Assembly: GCA_008360955.1 (NCBI GenBank) | Contig: LUCM01006560.1 | Location: forward strand, 203,364 to 267,363 | Reading direction: 5' to 3' | Source of the DNA: Fasciolopsis buskii | Taxonomy: Eukaryota; Platyhelminthes; Trematoda; Plagiorchiida; Fasciolidae | DNA: 64,000 nt | In this document: piece after piece, positions 26,321 to 37,254 of the stretch | Layout: each line of letters opens with the position of its first letter | Position numbering within the stretch: the first letter of the stretch is position 1 | Position numbers and translations under genes: made by a program | The notes under the pieces: generated by a model | The model's database searches: none | Told to the model about the DNA's origin: nothing | Seen by the model: only the letters and a program-made list of their open reading frames with translations

Positions 26321-26492
26321 CTTTTTGTATCTTTTATCTTTTACTTCCTTTATTGATGAAGCAACAATGTGCATCAACTTCCGGGAAGGGGGCCGCGGTC
26401 AGCAGAGGGCTGCCAAGTGGGGAAGTTCGTCGAACCCGCGACCTTCACATGCAAACCCCACGACCCTATTCGTTTGGCCACCGCCGGCCAAG
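26321..26492 (-). mobile_element. tRNA-derived SINE, copy 1
   Basis: On the minus strand a tRNA-like head begins GGCGGTGGCCAAACG (A-box region) and continues through GGTCGCGGGTTCGA (B-box). It is followed by a body with CCCACTTGGCAGCC and GCGGCCCCCTTCC, then TTCATCAATAAAGG and a tail of AAAAGATA units. The same order occurs in copy 2 at 44.1 kb on the plus strand. Pol III transcription with reverse transcription supplied by a resident LINE is the known mode for such elements. No target-site duplication was identified. Confidence 0.8.
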
Positions 26493-27184
26493 GTCGGGCT
26501 AGGATATCGATCCGAGACAAACAATTTCCTGTCGAATGTTTTAGCCAATAGGCTATCCGAGATGCCAATCAACGGTTTGGTGAGCTTTAAGATATGCTAC
26601 AAAACCCATACATCGCTGGATCCTACGGTCAAAAATTGATATTACTACTTTTGCTATTATTATTAATAATATGCTAGTGTAAACCTGTTTTTTCAGTCGG
26701 CTCGTGACAGCTTATACATGGGGTAGTGAATAGCATCGCAACTAGCAGACCCGACGTTAAGAATCATAAAAAAACGAATACTTTTAGCGAAAGAGATAAA
26801 CAATATGGCGTTTTCCCCAAACATCGTCAACAGACAAATCAAGTAACTGCCGAGAAACTATTTGATCGAACCTGAAAACAAAAAAACAGAAGATCTAAAC
26901 CACAGACAACATTCACCTGATTCGTTATTGGGTTCAGTTGAACTAATCAAAGCGGTGTGATGTAGAAGAGACAGAAGAGGTTTAGTGCAAAAAAATCACA
27001 GACAAAAAGATGTGTGCGTGTGTGTGTGCATTGCAGCGGAACGACCGAATCCGTTAGTCACTGATTCGCTGAATCTGTTTGAGCAGTCATGACTTAACTT
27101 CCTCCATGGAATGATTCCTAGTTTACAATCGAAACCTGACTCATGACAAAGGACATGTCTTAGCTATTTTATACGCCAATGATT

Positions 27185-27245
27185 TTACGGGGATTCGAAC
27201 CTGGGGTGAAGGACTGCAGGCCAAACCGGGCCATCCAGACAAGTT
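27185..27245 (-). repeat. tRNA-like remnant with perfect B box
   Basis: The minus strand carries GGTTCGAATCC, an exact match to the Pol III B-box consensus, with an A-box-like GGATGGCCCGGTTTGG about 30 bases upstream. The T-stem does not pair well, so this is more likely a SINE or tRNA pseudogene than a working tRNA. Confidence 0.45.
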
Positions 27246-28198
27246 CTTCCGTAACAAGAAAAAAAAGAAAACGGGAAATTATTGAAGAAATAAAGTGACA
27301 TAAACCAAGACAGTTTCACTTGCTAGATAATCTCACTTCGAACTGAAGATGAAACTAAACCACAAGAAGAGCTCTGCATGTCACGTATATTAGGGAAAGA
27401 AACCAACATAGAAACGCGACAAAACACCTGATAAGGTCAACTGTATACTTGTAAATGTGTCACGATGCAAACCACAATCGATCCGTAAAATAAGGTACAC
27501 GAACTCCAACCTCATCGATTCACACACAACAGCAACAACAAGGAGTAGGTGAGTTTTTCAGGGCAGAATAATTTCATTGACTTAACCAATAGGCTGTGAA
27601 CTCAATGAGAGCATGTATTTCGGGGGTAGGCGAGTGGATGGGTGAGTGCACGGTTCATTTGCATCTTCACAAAAGCGCAGTCTCACGACACACGTGCAAA
27701 CACATATACACACACGCACACACATCTACATCTACATCCTCCTGCTCTGCCTCTCGTCAGGTTGCCCCAACTCATCAGGCAAGCAGGCAAGCAAATTCGC
27801 CAACACTTCTTCGGTCGAGCAAAAACACAAGACACGAAACACTCACTCGATCCAATTATTAGACAAGGATTCGCGAGCAGGAGGTAATTAGGACAGTTCC
27901 ACTCGAATGCGAACGAAAGCATCATTCACAGAGGCGAACCTCTCAATCAGATGAAAAATCGCTCAGACTGCACCCTGCTTTCAGGTGTGACTTTGAAACG
28001 ATCGCGCTTACAAGAAATTTCCTATTCTCACAATAGTCCAAACTTGTTGCCGCTTTCGTGTGTTTGTATGTGCGTGTGTGTTTGAAATTTGATGAGTGAT
28101 GCGTTTTGACATTCGACCGGTAACTACTGGGCCCGAAAACAGCTGATCCCAACTCGGGTGTGATCGGCTGTGCAAAGCACCAATGCACATGCAAGCAT

Positions 28199-28221
28199 AC
28201 ACACACACACACACACACACA
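28199..28221. repeat. (AC)n microsatellite
   Basis: About eleven AC units, followed by mixed ACGTGCACGT sequence. Confidence 0.9.
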
Positions 28222-29256
28222 TACACGTGCACGTAAACATGTTCACACACGAAAAAGACCTGTACACAGCCCAGCTGTTTCGTCTGCTTTAAGCGGCCGC
28301 GTACACGGAAGCAAGCACCCGCGCACCGTAGTTCGCCAAACGAACTTCGGAAAAAGGACACTCGACTGAGAAATTTATGGTGTGATTCGTAAACGAACTT
28401 ATCACCCACCCACGTTCCCAATGACTCAAATGAGATTCTGGTGAAAATTTGTTTTATTTATTTCAATCCATGGATTTCAAGCACTAAATAAACCGGCTCA
28501 CAAATCTGACACTAAACGGAAAACTACCCAGCGGTTGACACAATTACCACTGGACCGGACGGTGAAGCCACACGTACAAAAACTGAGCGTGGTGCACTCG
28601 GACCTGTGTCCAAGGAAAACGCTCAAAAGAATATCTGTTTGAAAGACATTCGGCGGTTGGCTTTCTCCTCTAGCCCTTAGATATTCAAACGGTAGCCAGT
28701 CCACTCTTTATGAGGTCAACCATAAGCACCCTGAAGAAGTAAGGCACTCAAAGAGGTAGATTTAGTTTGTTTCACACTTCTATTGCCGAAGATCAGGAGT
28801 TGAAATTGAGTTTCAAGACCCATACTCAACAGCACTTCAGTCAACCCACGTATGGCCTTGCGAACCACTTTCCTCATGTACAAATTGAAAGGTTATGTGA
28901 TCTACCGTCCACTGTGCTCAAATCCCCAGGAGCTGAACTGTGTCATCTGGACCCTATCTAAGATGCGGATAAGGGAAGAATGGCCAAAGAAATTGAGTTT
29001 AATTAAAAAGTGGTTCTAGGAGAACCGTGGCCGTGCGGTAAATCTTGGTCTGACAGGCCTTCTCTCTGCAAAGTACCACACGTCCCCTAGTGGCACAGCG
29101 GGGGGTGAGAGTGGCCCGTCAAAGAAATAACGTCATTCGTATTTATACCGTGTTCCCTGCAAGGCTTATCAGAGGAGACGCATGAATCGAGCAACAGGTC
29201 ACCGGCTCGTATGAAACAACGTTACTGCCTTGCTGATGGGATTTAGTTGTTTACAG

Positions 29257-29625
29257 GCTAGATGTGCACCGCAAATGAGCCAACTTACGCTGGGACTGAG
29301 TGATCTAATTATACAGCAGCCCAAAACGCAAACGATCGTGACAGAACTTACATCTGAAGACCGTATTCTTTTGCCAATTGATGCGCTACTTACAAACACG
29401 AGCTCACACACCGTGCACAATTTCTCACATAAACAACCACTTTTTCCCACCTCCTGTACTTTGGTTTCGTTGGGCCATTCGGTGTCATATGCCACTCCCA
29501 CCCACTTTAGATTTTTACTCCAACAAAATATGGAGAACTGTGATTGGGCCCAGCCACTGCGATCCGACACCTTAGTTTGCTGTTTGGGAGTAGTTCTTAA
29601 GATATCGTGTAACACCGTCCTGTAG
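29257..29625 (+). CDS. Candidate terminal coding exon, unknown gene
   Basis: A strong acceptor (TTAGTTGTTTACAG, ending 29256) opens a frame of 122 codons ending at TAG 29623-29625. It begins ARCAPQMSQLTLGLSDLI and includes TSEDRILLPIDALL and DWAQPLRSDTLVCCLG. Composition is protein-like with evenly spread hydrophobic residues. AATAAA occurs at 29816-29821, about 190 bases after the stop, a suitable polyadenylation distance. A 138-codon minus frame overlaps but has no splice support. I recognise no domain. Confidence 0.4.
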   Translation, partial: ARCAPQMSQLTLGLSDLIIQQPKTQTIVTELTSEDRILLPIDALLTNTSSHTVHNFSHKQPLFPTSCTLVSLGHSVSYATPTHFRFLLQQNMENCDWAQPLRSDTLVCCLGVVLKISCNTVL

Positions 29626-29815
29626 ATAAAGAGACATTTCTGGTGTCATTCTCCATCTGATTAGGATGTGCGAGTAGACTCGCCGAATAGCCGTCTCACA
29701 TGATAAAGGCCAACTCACGAGAGTGTACCTGCTAGAATTTTAACCCCCATCTTGCTTAGTCGAATTCAATCATATGATAAAATTATCGCAGTGACCTTGT
29801 CGTTAAAGAAAGGGC

Positions 29816-29821
29816 AATAAA
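29816..29821 (+). promoter_or_regulatory. Possible polyadenylation signal
   Basis: AATAAA about 190 bases after the stop of the candidate terminal exon at 29257-29625. The motif is common by chance, so support comes from position only. Confidence 0.3.
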
Positions 29822-31293
29822 TCGCTGTCATGGTCCATCGGAAAAGAACTCCAGATATTCAACGATGGTAAACCAAAGTGGTTTTACCATAAAAAAGCTG
29901 TTTTCAGAAAGATCACTCACGTTAACCGAATTACCGACTCACTAGTACCCATAACAACGGCAGCGTGTGAGTACGTATCCATCGTCATTGTTTTTCTCAC
30001 TCACCCTGCAAGTCGTTCGAAAATGATAGTGTAAGGAATATCGCACATTCACAAAACCGCCAAATGATGTAACCGAGCTAGGTTCACTGAATTATGGTTT
30101 ACAATGCGACTACACAGGGAAGAAAGTAGCGGATGAATTGATTTCCACAAGCAACAAACAGGATACCTTTTACCCTTAGCTCCGTAAGTCATACACTTGA
30201 ACAATATTTACTGCACTTAGTAACGTCAGGTTAGACAGAGAAGGATTCCAGATTGATCAGATCGTGTCCCGGATCTTTACAAAATGGCGACCGATTGGGC
30301 CATTTTGATCCGAGCGACGTACCCAAATCATGGAATCTGTAAATCGAAGACGGAACAATAGATCGCCGGGAGAAGGTAGTGACTACCGACACTAGGGTGT
30401 TCCAGAATATCACACATTACGCCCATATAGTGTACCAATATAATTGCAACGGAAAGGTTGTTTCCCGCACACAGCTATGATACACACATCGTCGGCGTAA
30501 AAAAAAACACGGGAAGTACGATACTTTTCTCGTGGAATTTCGATTTTCCGTCACAAGTCTGGCTTACTGATACTGGGACAAATTTGTACGAATGTTCTAG
30601 TCATACCCGAAGATGGTTGTTTTACCTATTTTAGGAGAAATACTAAAATCTAAGCGGTACGAAACGTCTGTCGCGAATTTTGTGTTCGCACGGGCGTTGT
30701 GACGGTTGAACGAATTTTAGTCGGTAGCGCTGTGCATGAGTCACAAGCCTCGTGTGCAAGGCCGTGGAATTCAGGCGTGCGAACCAAAGTGCACATGAGA
30801 GTGTATGCATGCGGCGTGGGCGGTTGGGCGGGCGATTGGAGTTCGTCTCGGCGGTACAAACCATGTTCACAATCATTTCCACAAGGGACGTGTGTGAGCG
30901 TGCGCGTAAATCGAGTGTAGGTCGCCGGTTTGACAACAACAACAACAACGCTTCAACGAGGGCATCATCAATCGATCAAACAAGGCGAAGTTATCTACAC
31001 ACACACACATACACATACGCAAACACGCACAAAAGATCACGCTACAAAGAACTACACTGGTTACTGTCCAGATAACCCAAAGGCCAGAATTCACGAAGAC
31101 TCCAAGAATCACATTGAAACACCAGAAGCAGTGAAGTTAACCACTATGATTCACAATTTATCAAATCATTAAGTATTGTTTACGTAAGGATTCACCACAC
31201 ACGGACCAACGGTGCTTTCAGGCCAATTGGTTCAATGCCATTGCACGCCCAGCCAATCTGGAATGGACAATGTTACGGGTGCAAGAATTCGGT
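29822..31293. other. No supported gene; CpG/GC-box-like patch
   Basis: Around 30,800-30,950 the sequence is CpG- and G-rich (GGGCGGTTGGGCGGGCG near 30817-30833), followed by (CAA)n at about 30935-30950 and (AC)n near 30996-31010. It could be a promoter or CpG patch; no start codon with splice support was found next to it. Confidence 0.4.
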
Positions 31294-32127
31294 TGCATGT
31301 GAGTCTGAAAGCAACTCGCCAAAATCCTGACATGTATCGCGAACAACATTGGCGCATAAGTGACAACATTTACTAATATTGAACACGCTGGTCAGGAGCA
31401 TTTTTGACACTCTACCGACTCAACTGTTTTTTAATGAGTGTTGGTGAGATTAATCAATGAAAAATACGCAGAATTTTGTTGGTTCTCTACGAAACGTAAT
31501 GATATAACGAATCCAGCGATCCACACTCATTATAGTTTGCTGGAAATATTATCGTAATACAGAGAGGTGCCTGTGAAAGCTTCGTCACGTAAACTTCGCA
31601 TCCTTCTATTCCTTCTACTTATCAGCATCCTAATTTAACTTCCACTCTCGTCATTATTCAAGAAAATATCAAACGAATGTCGTAGAAACTGCAGTGGCCG
31701 AACAAATTTTGAATTGGTTCGCCTTCAGTCTAGATAAGTCGTGAGTTTCTTAACTTATGCAAGTCTGAAATACGATACAACAAACGGCAAAAGATACAAC
31801 AAGAACAAAAATTTGAAGAAATTTATAGTACCTCCCCGGAATATGTGGGACAGCTTGAAGAATTTCATATCAGGAAAAGATAAAAAGATGAGTTTACCGT
31901 GATAAGTTCTTCCGATTTTTAGACATCTTCCCTTCAATGAAATAATTTTAACTGCATTTGATCATTTCGGTTCAGAAGGGTACTTCTACGTGAGCAGTAT
32001 ATAGGGGATAAAACATCAGTGAGGAAATCATACAATCTAAGCGAGGACGAGGGTCATAATGTGTATTGTGGGTGTGTATCCTACGCGTTTAGGAATCTTT
32101 TTGACTCACACAAATAGTCATTCATTC
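31294..32127 (+). repeat. Left arm of 834-bp near-perfect inverted repeat
   Basis: Every base from 31294 to 32127 pairs with base 65187 minus its position in the right arm, with no indel. I compared most blocks directly. They were identical except 31555 (T) against 33632 (G in the plus strand), plus a few changes near the inner end (about 32099-32105). The outer end begins TGCATGTGAGTCTGAAAGC and homology stops abruptly there. The arms carry only a mirrored 60-codon frame of hydrophobic character, not a recognised transposase. Confidence 0.95.
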
Positions 32128-33059
32128 TCAATTTCTCACCCATTGTAATGCTATATCAATTTCACAATCGCCATTTAGGCATTAATTTTTATCACGTGAT
32201 TCGAGTCATTAATAGACTAAGCCTGACAACCAGACCAAATGTGACAAATGTGTTTTCTTTTCTTCGCCTCCTCCACAAAAAGCAGTACTTTGTATGTTTA
32301 CAGACGAGTCACATGTTCTGCGGAATAAATAAAGATCAAACTTAAGCCAAACTGAATGAGTTAGGTTCCGAAAACACGAATAGTAGGTATCAATAACCGG
32401 ATTGTGAATCAGTTAATCGCGACGCTCGTTTCAATTTTCGAAGCCTCACGCTCCCTGATCTTGGTGTTCATATCGCACTTTTCATTACCGCCCGATTTAA
32501 CATGAAAAACAATCGCATTAACCTAGAAAAGCTTAAAGCCGTTGTGGTAAATTCGCGTTACATTAACAGGATTTTCAATTCGATACAGAAAAGAAAGACT
32601 GCTGCGCCTATTTCAAAATAAAGATCTCACGAGGGACTTGGAATGGAAACATGGTGACAGAATCATTAGACTGCAGTGAAGGCCCTTTGAAATAAATCGC
32701 ATTGACGGTGAGACAGGTGTACCGGCTCCAATAACTCTTCATTTCATTTTGTTTTCTTTTACATTATCAATCGAACGAAAATGCACACCATTTTCAGGAA
32801 GCTGGCTGGAGAGGTGGGTAACAAACGGTAAAATTGAGTGGTGAGCGATTCGAAATTCCTGTCTTCAAGCTAAGTCGCCCACAATGCTGACCGACTGAAC
32901 AGCGCCGGGCAAACACAGAGCAGCCGGTTGTACAAGGCGGCCAAATAGTTCGGATGCAACGAACTCCTAGAAACTCAGCATCATTGTTCAATGATAACCG
33001 AAGTAAGAGAGCTATGGTCACCGGAATCAATCGGCCTGGATGACTGGATGGGAAACATT
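32128..33059. other. Spacer of the inverted repeat
   Basis: About 930 bases of unique sequence between the two arms. It contains short frames on both strands (65 and 78 codons) with no recognisable transposase, integrase or other domain. Confidence 0.6.
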
Positions 33060-33893
33060 GAATGAATGACTATTTATGAGAGTCAAAAAGATTCCTAAAC
33101 GCGTAGGATACACACCCACAATACACATTATGACCCTCGTCCTCGCTTAGATTGTATGATTTCCTCACTGATGTTTTATCCCCTATATACTGCTCACGTA
33201 GAAGTACCCTTCTGAACCGAAATGATCAAATGCAGTTAAAATTATTTCATTGAAGGGAAGATGTCTAAAAATCGGAAGAACTTATCACGGTAAACTCATC
33301 TTTTTATCTTTTCCTGATATGAAATTCTTCAAGCTGTCCCACATATTCCGGGGAGGTACTATAAATTTCTTCAAATTTTTGTTCTTGTTGTATCTTTTGC
33401 CGTTTGTTGTATCGTATTTCAGACTTGCATAAGTTAAGAAACTCACGACTTATCTAGACTGAAGGCGAACCAATTCAAAATTTGTTCGGCCACTGCAGTT
33501 TCTACGACATTCGTTTGATATTTTCTTGAATAATGACGAGAGTGGAAGTTAAATTAGGATGCTGATAAGTAGAAGGAATAGAAGGATGCGAAGTTTACGT
33601 GACGAAGCTTTCACAGGCACCTCTCTGTATTGCGATAATATTTCCAGCAAACTATAATGAGTGTGGATCGCTGGATTCGTTATATCATTACGTTTCGTAG
33701 AGAACCAACAAAATTCTGCGTATTTTTCATTGATTAATCTCACCAACACTCATTAAAAAACAGTTGAGTCGGTAGAGTGTCAAAAATGCTCCTGACCAGC
33801 GTGTTCAATATTAGTAAATGTTGTCACTTATGCGCCAATGTTGTTCGCGATACATGTCAGGATTTTGGCGAGTTGCTTTCAGACTCACATGCA
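33060..33893 (-). repeat. Right arm of 834-bp near-perfect inverted repeat
   Basis: Reverse complement of 31294-32127. The outer end is CTTTCAGACTCACATGCA at 33893. The bases just outside the two arms (CGGT on the left, GTCC on the right) show no clear target-site duplication. Confidence 0.95.
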
Positions 33894-34204
33894 GTCCGTT
33901 TGGCTTTGTGGACAAATCTGAAAGTCAAATGTTTCTATATCCATGTAACTTTAACCTTGAACATCTTTTTTGCTGTTCACGGCCCCGGTTGCGTGTACAT
34001 TTGCAAAGGGTCGTCACGACGTCTGTCGTGATAATTCAAATTCTCGAGTCGTCTCACGTGACCGATCGTTTTACCTGCTGACTTCGCTTGTATCGTTTAA
34101 CTGAACGTCTTATCGATCCGTGATTCCCATTAGGCGGCGGAGGACGCTGTCCATTGCGATCAGCGTGTAACTTCGATTCAGTGGGTTAACAATATTGGGT
34201 GCGT

Positions 34205-34521
34205 ATGAACAATTTGCTTCAACAACTGGAGCTCTTTTTTCAAGATGTTTATGCACCATACTGCTGGAAGAAAAGTGTTGACGACAACTGGAGAGATCGA
34301 GGAATCAAAACACCCCATACTCGTCCAGTAATTGGGGATTTGGTTTCACATCTACGACTCATTGGGAAGGAAGATCGTGCTAATAGAGAACCTACTTATT
34401 CCTTAGAATCTGACAAATGTCCTAGAAACTTGTTGGGCCGAAATATCAAAAACATTTGCGTACTGATTAATGAACCCTATGCCAAGAAAAATCCCAGTCG
34501 TTCAGACTACTTCCGGACTAA
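34205..34521 (+). CDS. Candidate first coding exon, unknown gene
   Basis: ATG 34205 opens 105 codons, beginning MNNLLQQLELFFQDVYAPYC and including VIGDLVSHLRLIGKEDRAN and NIKNICVLINEPYAKK. It meets a consensus donor GTAAGTGG from 34522, leaving two bases in the exon. An in-frame TAA lies 16-18 bases upstream of the ATG, so this is probably the protein start. A GC-rich patch (GGCGGCGGAGGACGC) sits about 70 bases upstream. Start context is only fair. I do not recognise a domain. The exon begins about 310 bases beyond the inverted repeat. Confidence 0.4.
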
Positions 34522-34527
34522 GTAAGT

Positions 34528-36950
34528 GGTGTTGAGTCTCTCACACCAAGTAGCTATTCGTGGTTGTTTTCACTATGAGGCCCATAACTCCCAAGCAGAA
34601 AAGTTTTGATGTCAACACAATTTGAACATTTTGGGATGGGACATCCTTTTGGAGCTATATACACTGAGTTCTCGTCAATTTTCTGGTCTTTAGTAACTCT
34701 TGGTACTGAGAGGATTTATTGCACCCAGTCCTGACAAATATTTTAGATCGTTAGCCTTCGCATTAAGGGAACCAACTGGAAGAGAGAGGTACAGTTGCTA
34801 ATGCCCAAGAAGTGCTGAATTGAGTGAAACTTATCTCATTCAAACCGTAAAAATTGCTTAAAGAATAATGGAATAACAGAGATGACACTGGAGGGACAAA
34901 TCATTGTTTCACACCTAACTAGCTTAGTCTGAAGACTTGACAAGGCAGTTGATGCCAAAAGAGAAAATCAGGTCCTTGTCGGTTGGTGCAAATTGTTATA
35001 CCTAAGTGTTTGACCGAGTCAGTACTGGTAGCGGGGACAGAGTTAACAATTGACTGTTGATCGGAGAATAAGGGGGACTGAATAGGTTGAAAATAAATAG
35101 TAGAATTTGGATTTGAAATTAGTATACTGAATTCGGTCAGCCACGGTAACGAATTGATACGGTTTGCCAGTAAACACTGAATTGGTCATAAACCAAGCTA
35201 CACAAACAAATACGACGAGAAGACCACAAGGGAAAGGAAACACTTCCGAGTTGCATTTATAACTCGTGGGTTTATATAGAAAATTGGAGATATCCCAATT
35301 GGTGGAATACAGTCCGACCAATCACATTCGAAGAATATCGGGATTTCACGACCGTTCGCCGCCATGATTCTCATTGGTCAGTTTTCTAGGTAGGCTGGCG
35401 TGAAGCTGTGTCGGACTGCGTCTCGTAACTTAGACGGGGGCATGATTAAAAACACTTGGAGCTGTTGAGATATAAACCAAAGTAGGAGGGAAATCTCTGG
35501 AGACCATGCCAGTTCTCAGAAAAGGGGATGAGTTGGAGAAAGACTATTTTTGGCATTTTCATGTACCGTACTCTATAAAATGTTCATATACTCTCACTCA
35601 CGAATTTGATAAGTCTTTTATGCAAAGATATGGGAACCGAAACGGCAATGGCCTTGCCAATTTCCAAGGTCACATTGCTTGTGATCCGTTGTGTCATGTC
35701 TCCTGCTGATCTCCTCCTCATTGGTTTCGTTATGTAAGTGTTGAGATCCTGGTTGATACGCCTAACATTCTTCGGGTCATACTGATTTTCCTGCGTTCGT
35801 ACTTTTCACTTCGGTGACGCAACCTGTCCTGGTGCATACTAAACCGAGTTGGAGGATATGCTGGCCTAGAACGCAACGTTAAGTCTCCGCAAGTTAGTGT
35901 TGTGACCATAGTTTGAGAGGATCTTTCATAATTTAATATCCTGTGAAAATTGCAACGAAACATTAGCTTTTTTGAATTTGTTGAAGCCTGTAAGGGTGTT
36001 CTTAGTTGATAACAACCGTTGAGATTGCAACAGTTATTTTTTGGTGATTTGCAGGCCGTTTGCTGCTATTCTGAATAAAATTGTGCAACTTTACAACTGC
36101 TTGAGGGAGATTGTTAGAGAATTCCAAAGACGAATTTTGTTGCTTATGACAGATTTTCAGACAGTTTGTTATCCAAGACTAACGACCGTTCCGGACAACA
36201 TGTTCTAAGTCTCCTCACTCTCCAACTAGTTCCATCTTTAAGCTTCTCCCCTCTCGTACCTTGCTCGCTTGCGCGCACGCTACCAAACTGGTATTAGGCG
36301 ATCTTAGAGTTCACTTCCAGCTATGGTACACATGGTTCGCGTTTGTGCGTTTCCATTCTCCATTGCTATTATTTTCTTATCAGACCGATTATCACACCCC
36401 GATGGATATCTCCTTTGTGTCATGTGTTCCACGTGGTTCGGCTGAAAACTCGTTTTCACGCATGCACATAAAGCGCGAATTGATTTGACTTGACTTATCG
36501 ACCCTTAAAACAAGAATATTTGTGTCTAGAATGAGTTTTCCAAGTAATGCCGTGTCAAATACCATCGCTTTCGTGCCTCGAGTGGTTCGAACATGGACTT
36601 TTCATATAGGAGACGCCTATGTGAGTGTTTATTAGGAAAAACGTGGCGGTTTTTTAATTGCGTACCTACGACTTGTCATGACGTCAAAGCGTGCATTGAA
36701 GGGCTAACCAACTGGATGCGAATTCACCTATTCCAGAAATAGATTTTCCTACCCTTGACAGATTTTCGCTATCTCAGTACCACCGTTCGTCTCATTTTAA
36801 ATGAGATGGTGAAGGAACCAGTCCTAAACGAGGCTACTACATTTCATTTAAAAACTTGCTACTGGGGCCGAAATATGGGCCAAAAATTGAAACTAGACCA
36901 TCCCAAACCATTGGACCCCTAACATATGATTTTAGTAAGTCGCTTTGAAG
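34528..36950. other. No supported gene
   Basis: A plus frame of 67 codons from ATG 35506 (MPVLRKGDELEKDYF) has a fair start context but no splice support. Nothing else was recognised. Confidence 0.4.
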
Positions 36951-37254
36951 TCATGCGTTGCAACCACAGCGTTCTGACACTTCGAAACACTTCCCCAGCA
37001 TGCTACCTACGGCGCACTGTGCTAGTACAGTCCTACTCAGAAAGACGGTTAAATCATGACAACAGTAACAACGAGACCGTTCCTGTGGTGGTCTAAAGTC
37101 TGCAGCACAAAAATTAGTGGATGGTACCGTGTAACTCAAGCATCGAATTTCACCATTGAAAGTGTCACATGATTGATGACCCCGGTAGTTATGACCTTGT
37201 GGAAATCTGAATTCTTCATCATTTTGGCGACCATTTCTCAATGAGCTAGGCTGA
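36951..37254 (-). CDS. Candidate terminal exon of a Cys-rich protein
   Basis: On the minus strand a pyrimidine-rich acceptor (CTCTTCTTCTCGAGTTTAG, ending 37255) leads into an open frame of about 100 codons ending at TGA 36953-36951. It includes GRQNDEEFRFPQGHNYRG and, near the end, RSRCYCCHDL, GKCFEVSERC and a final GCNA. About nine cysteines in the last 75 residues suggest a disulfide-bonded secreted or extracellular segment, but no known spacing was recognised. TTTATT (minus-strand AATAAA) occurs near 36630-36635, about 315 bases downstream. Confidence 0.38.

Larger units (their letters stand above)
26500..29256. other. No supported gene; tRNA-like box and CA repeats
   Basis: Contains a tRNA-like remnant at about 27185-27245, a CA-rich stretch near 27,690-27,730, the (AC)n at 28199-28221 and a CpG-containing stretch at 28,220-28,330. 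Open frames here are mostly Thr-His or Val-Cys microsatellite reading. Confidence 0.45.

Noticed and set aside
29924..30033. Short minus-strand exon-like frames before a GTGAGT
   Set aside because: Two different frames look equally good over the same bases, which shows how easily chance frames look coding at this length.
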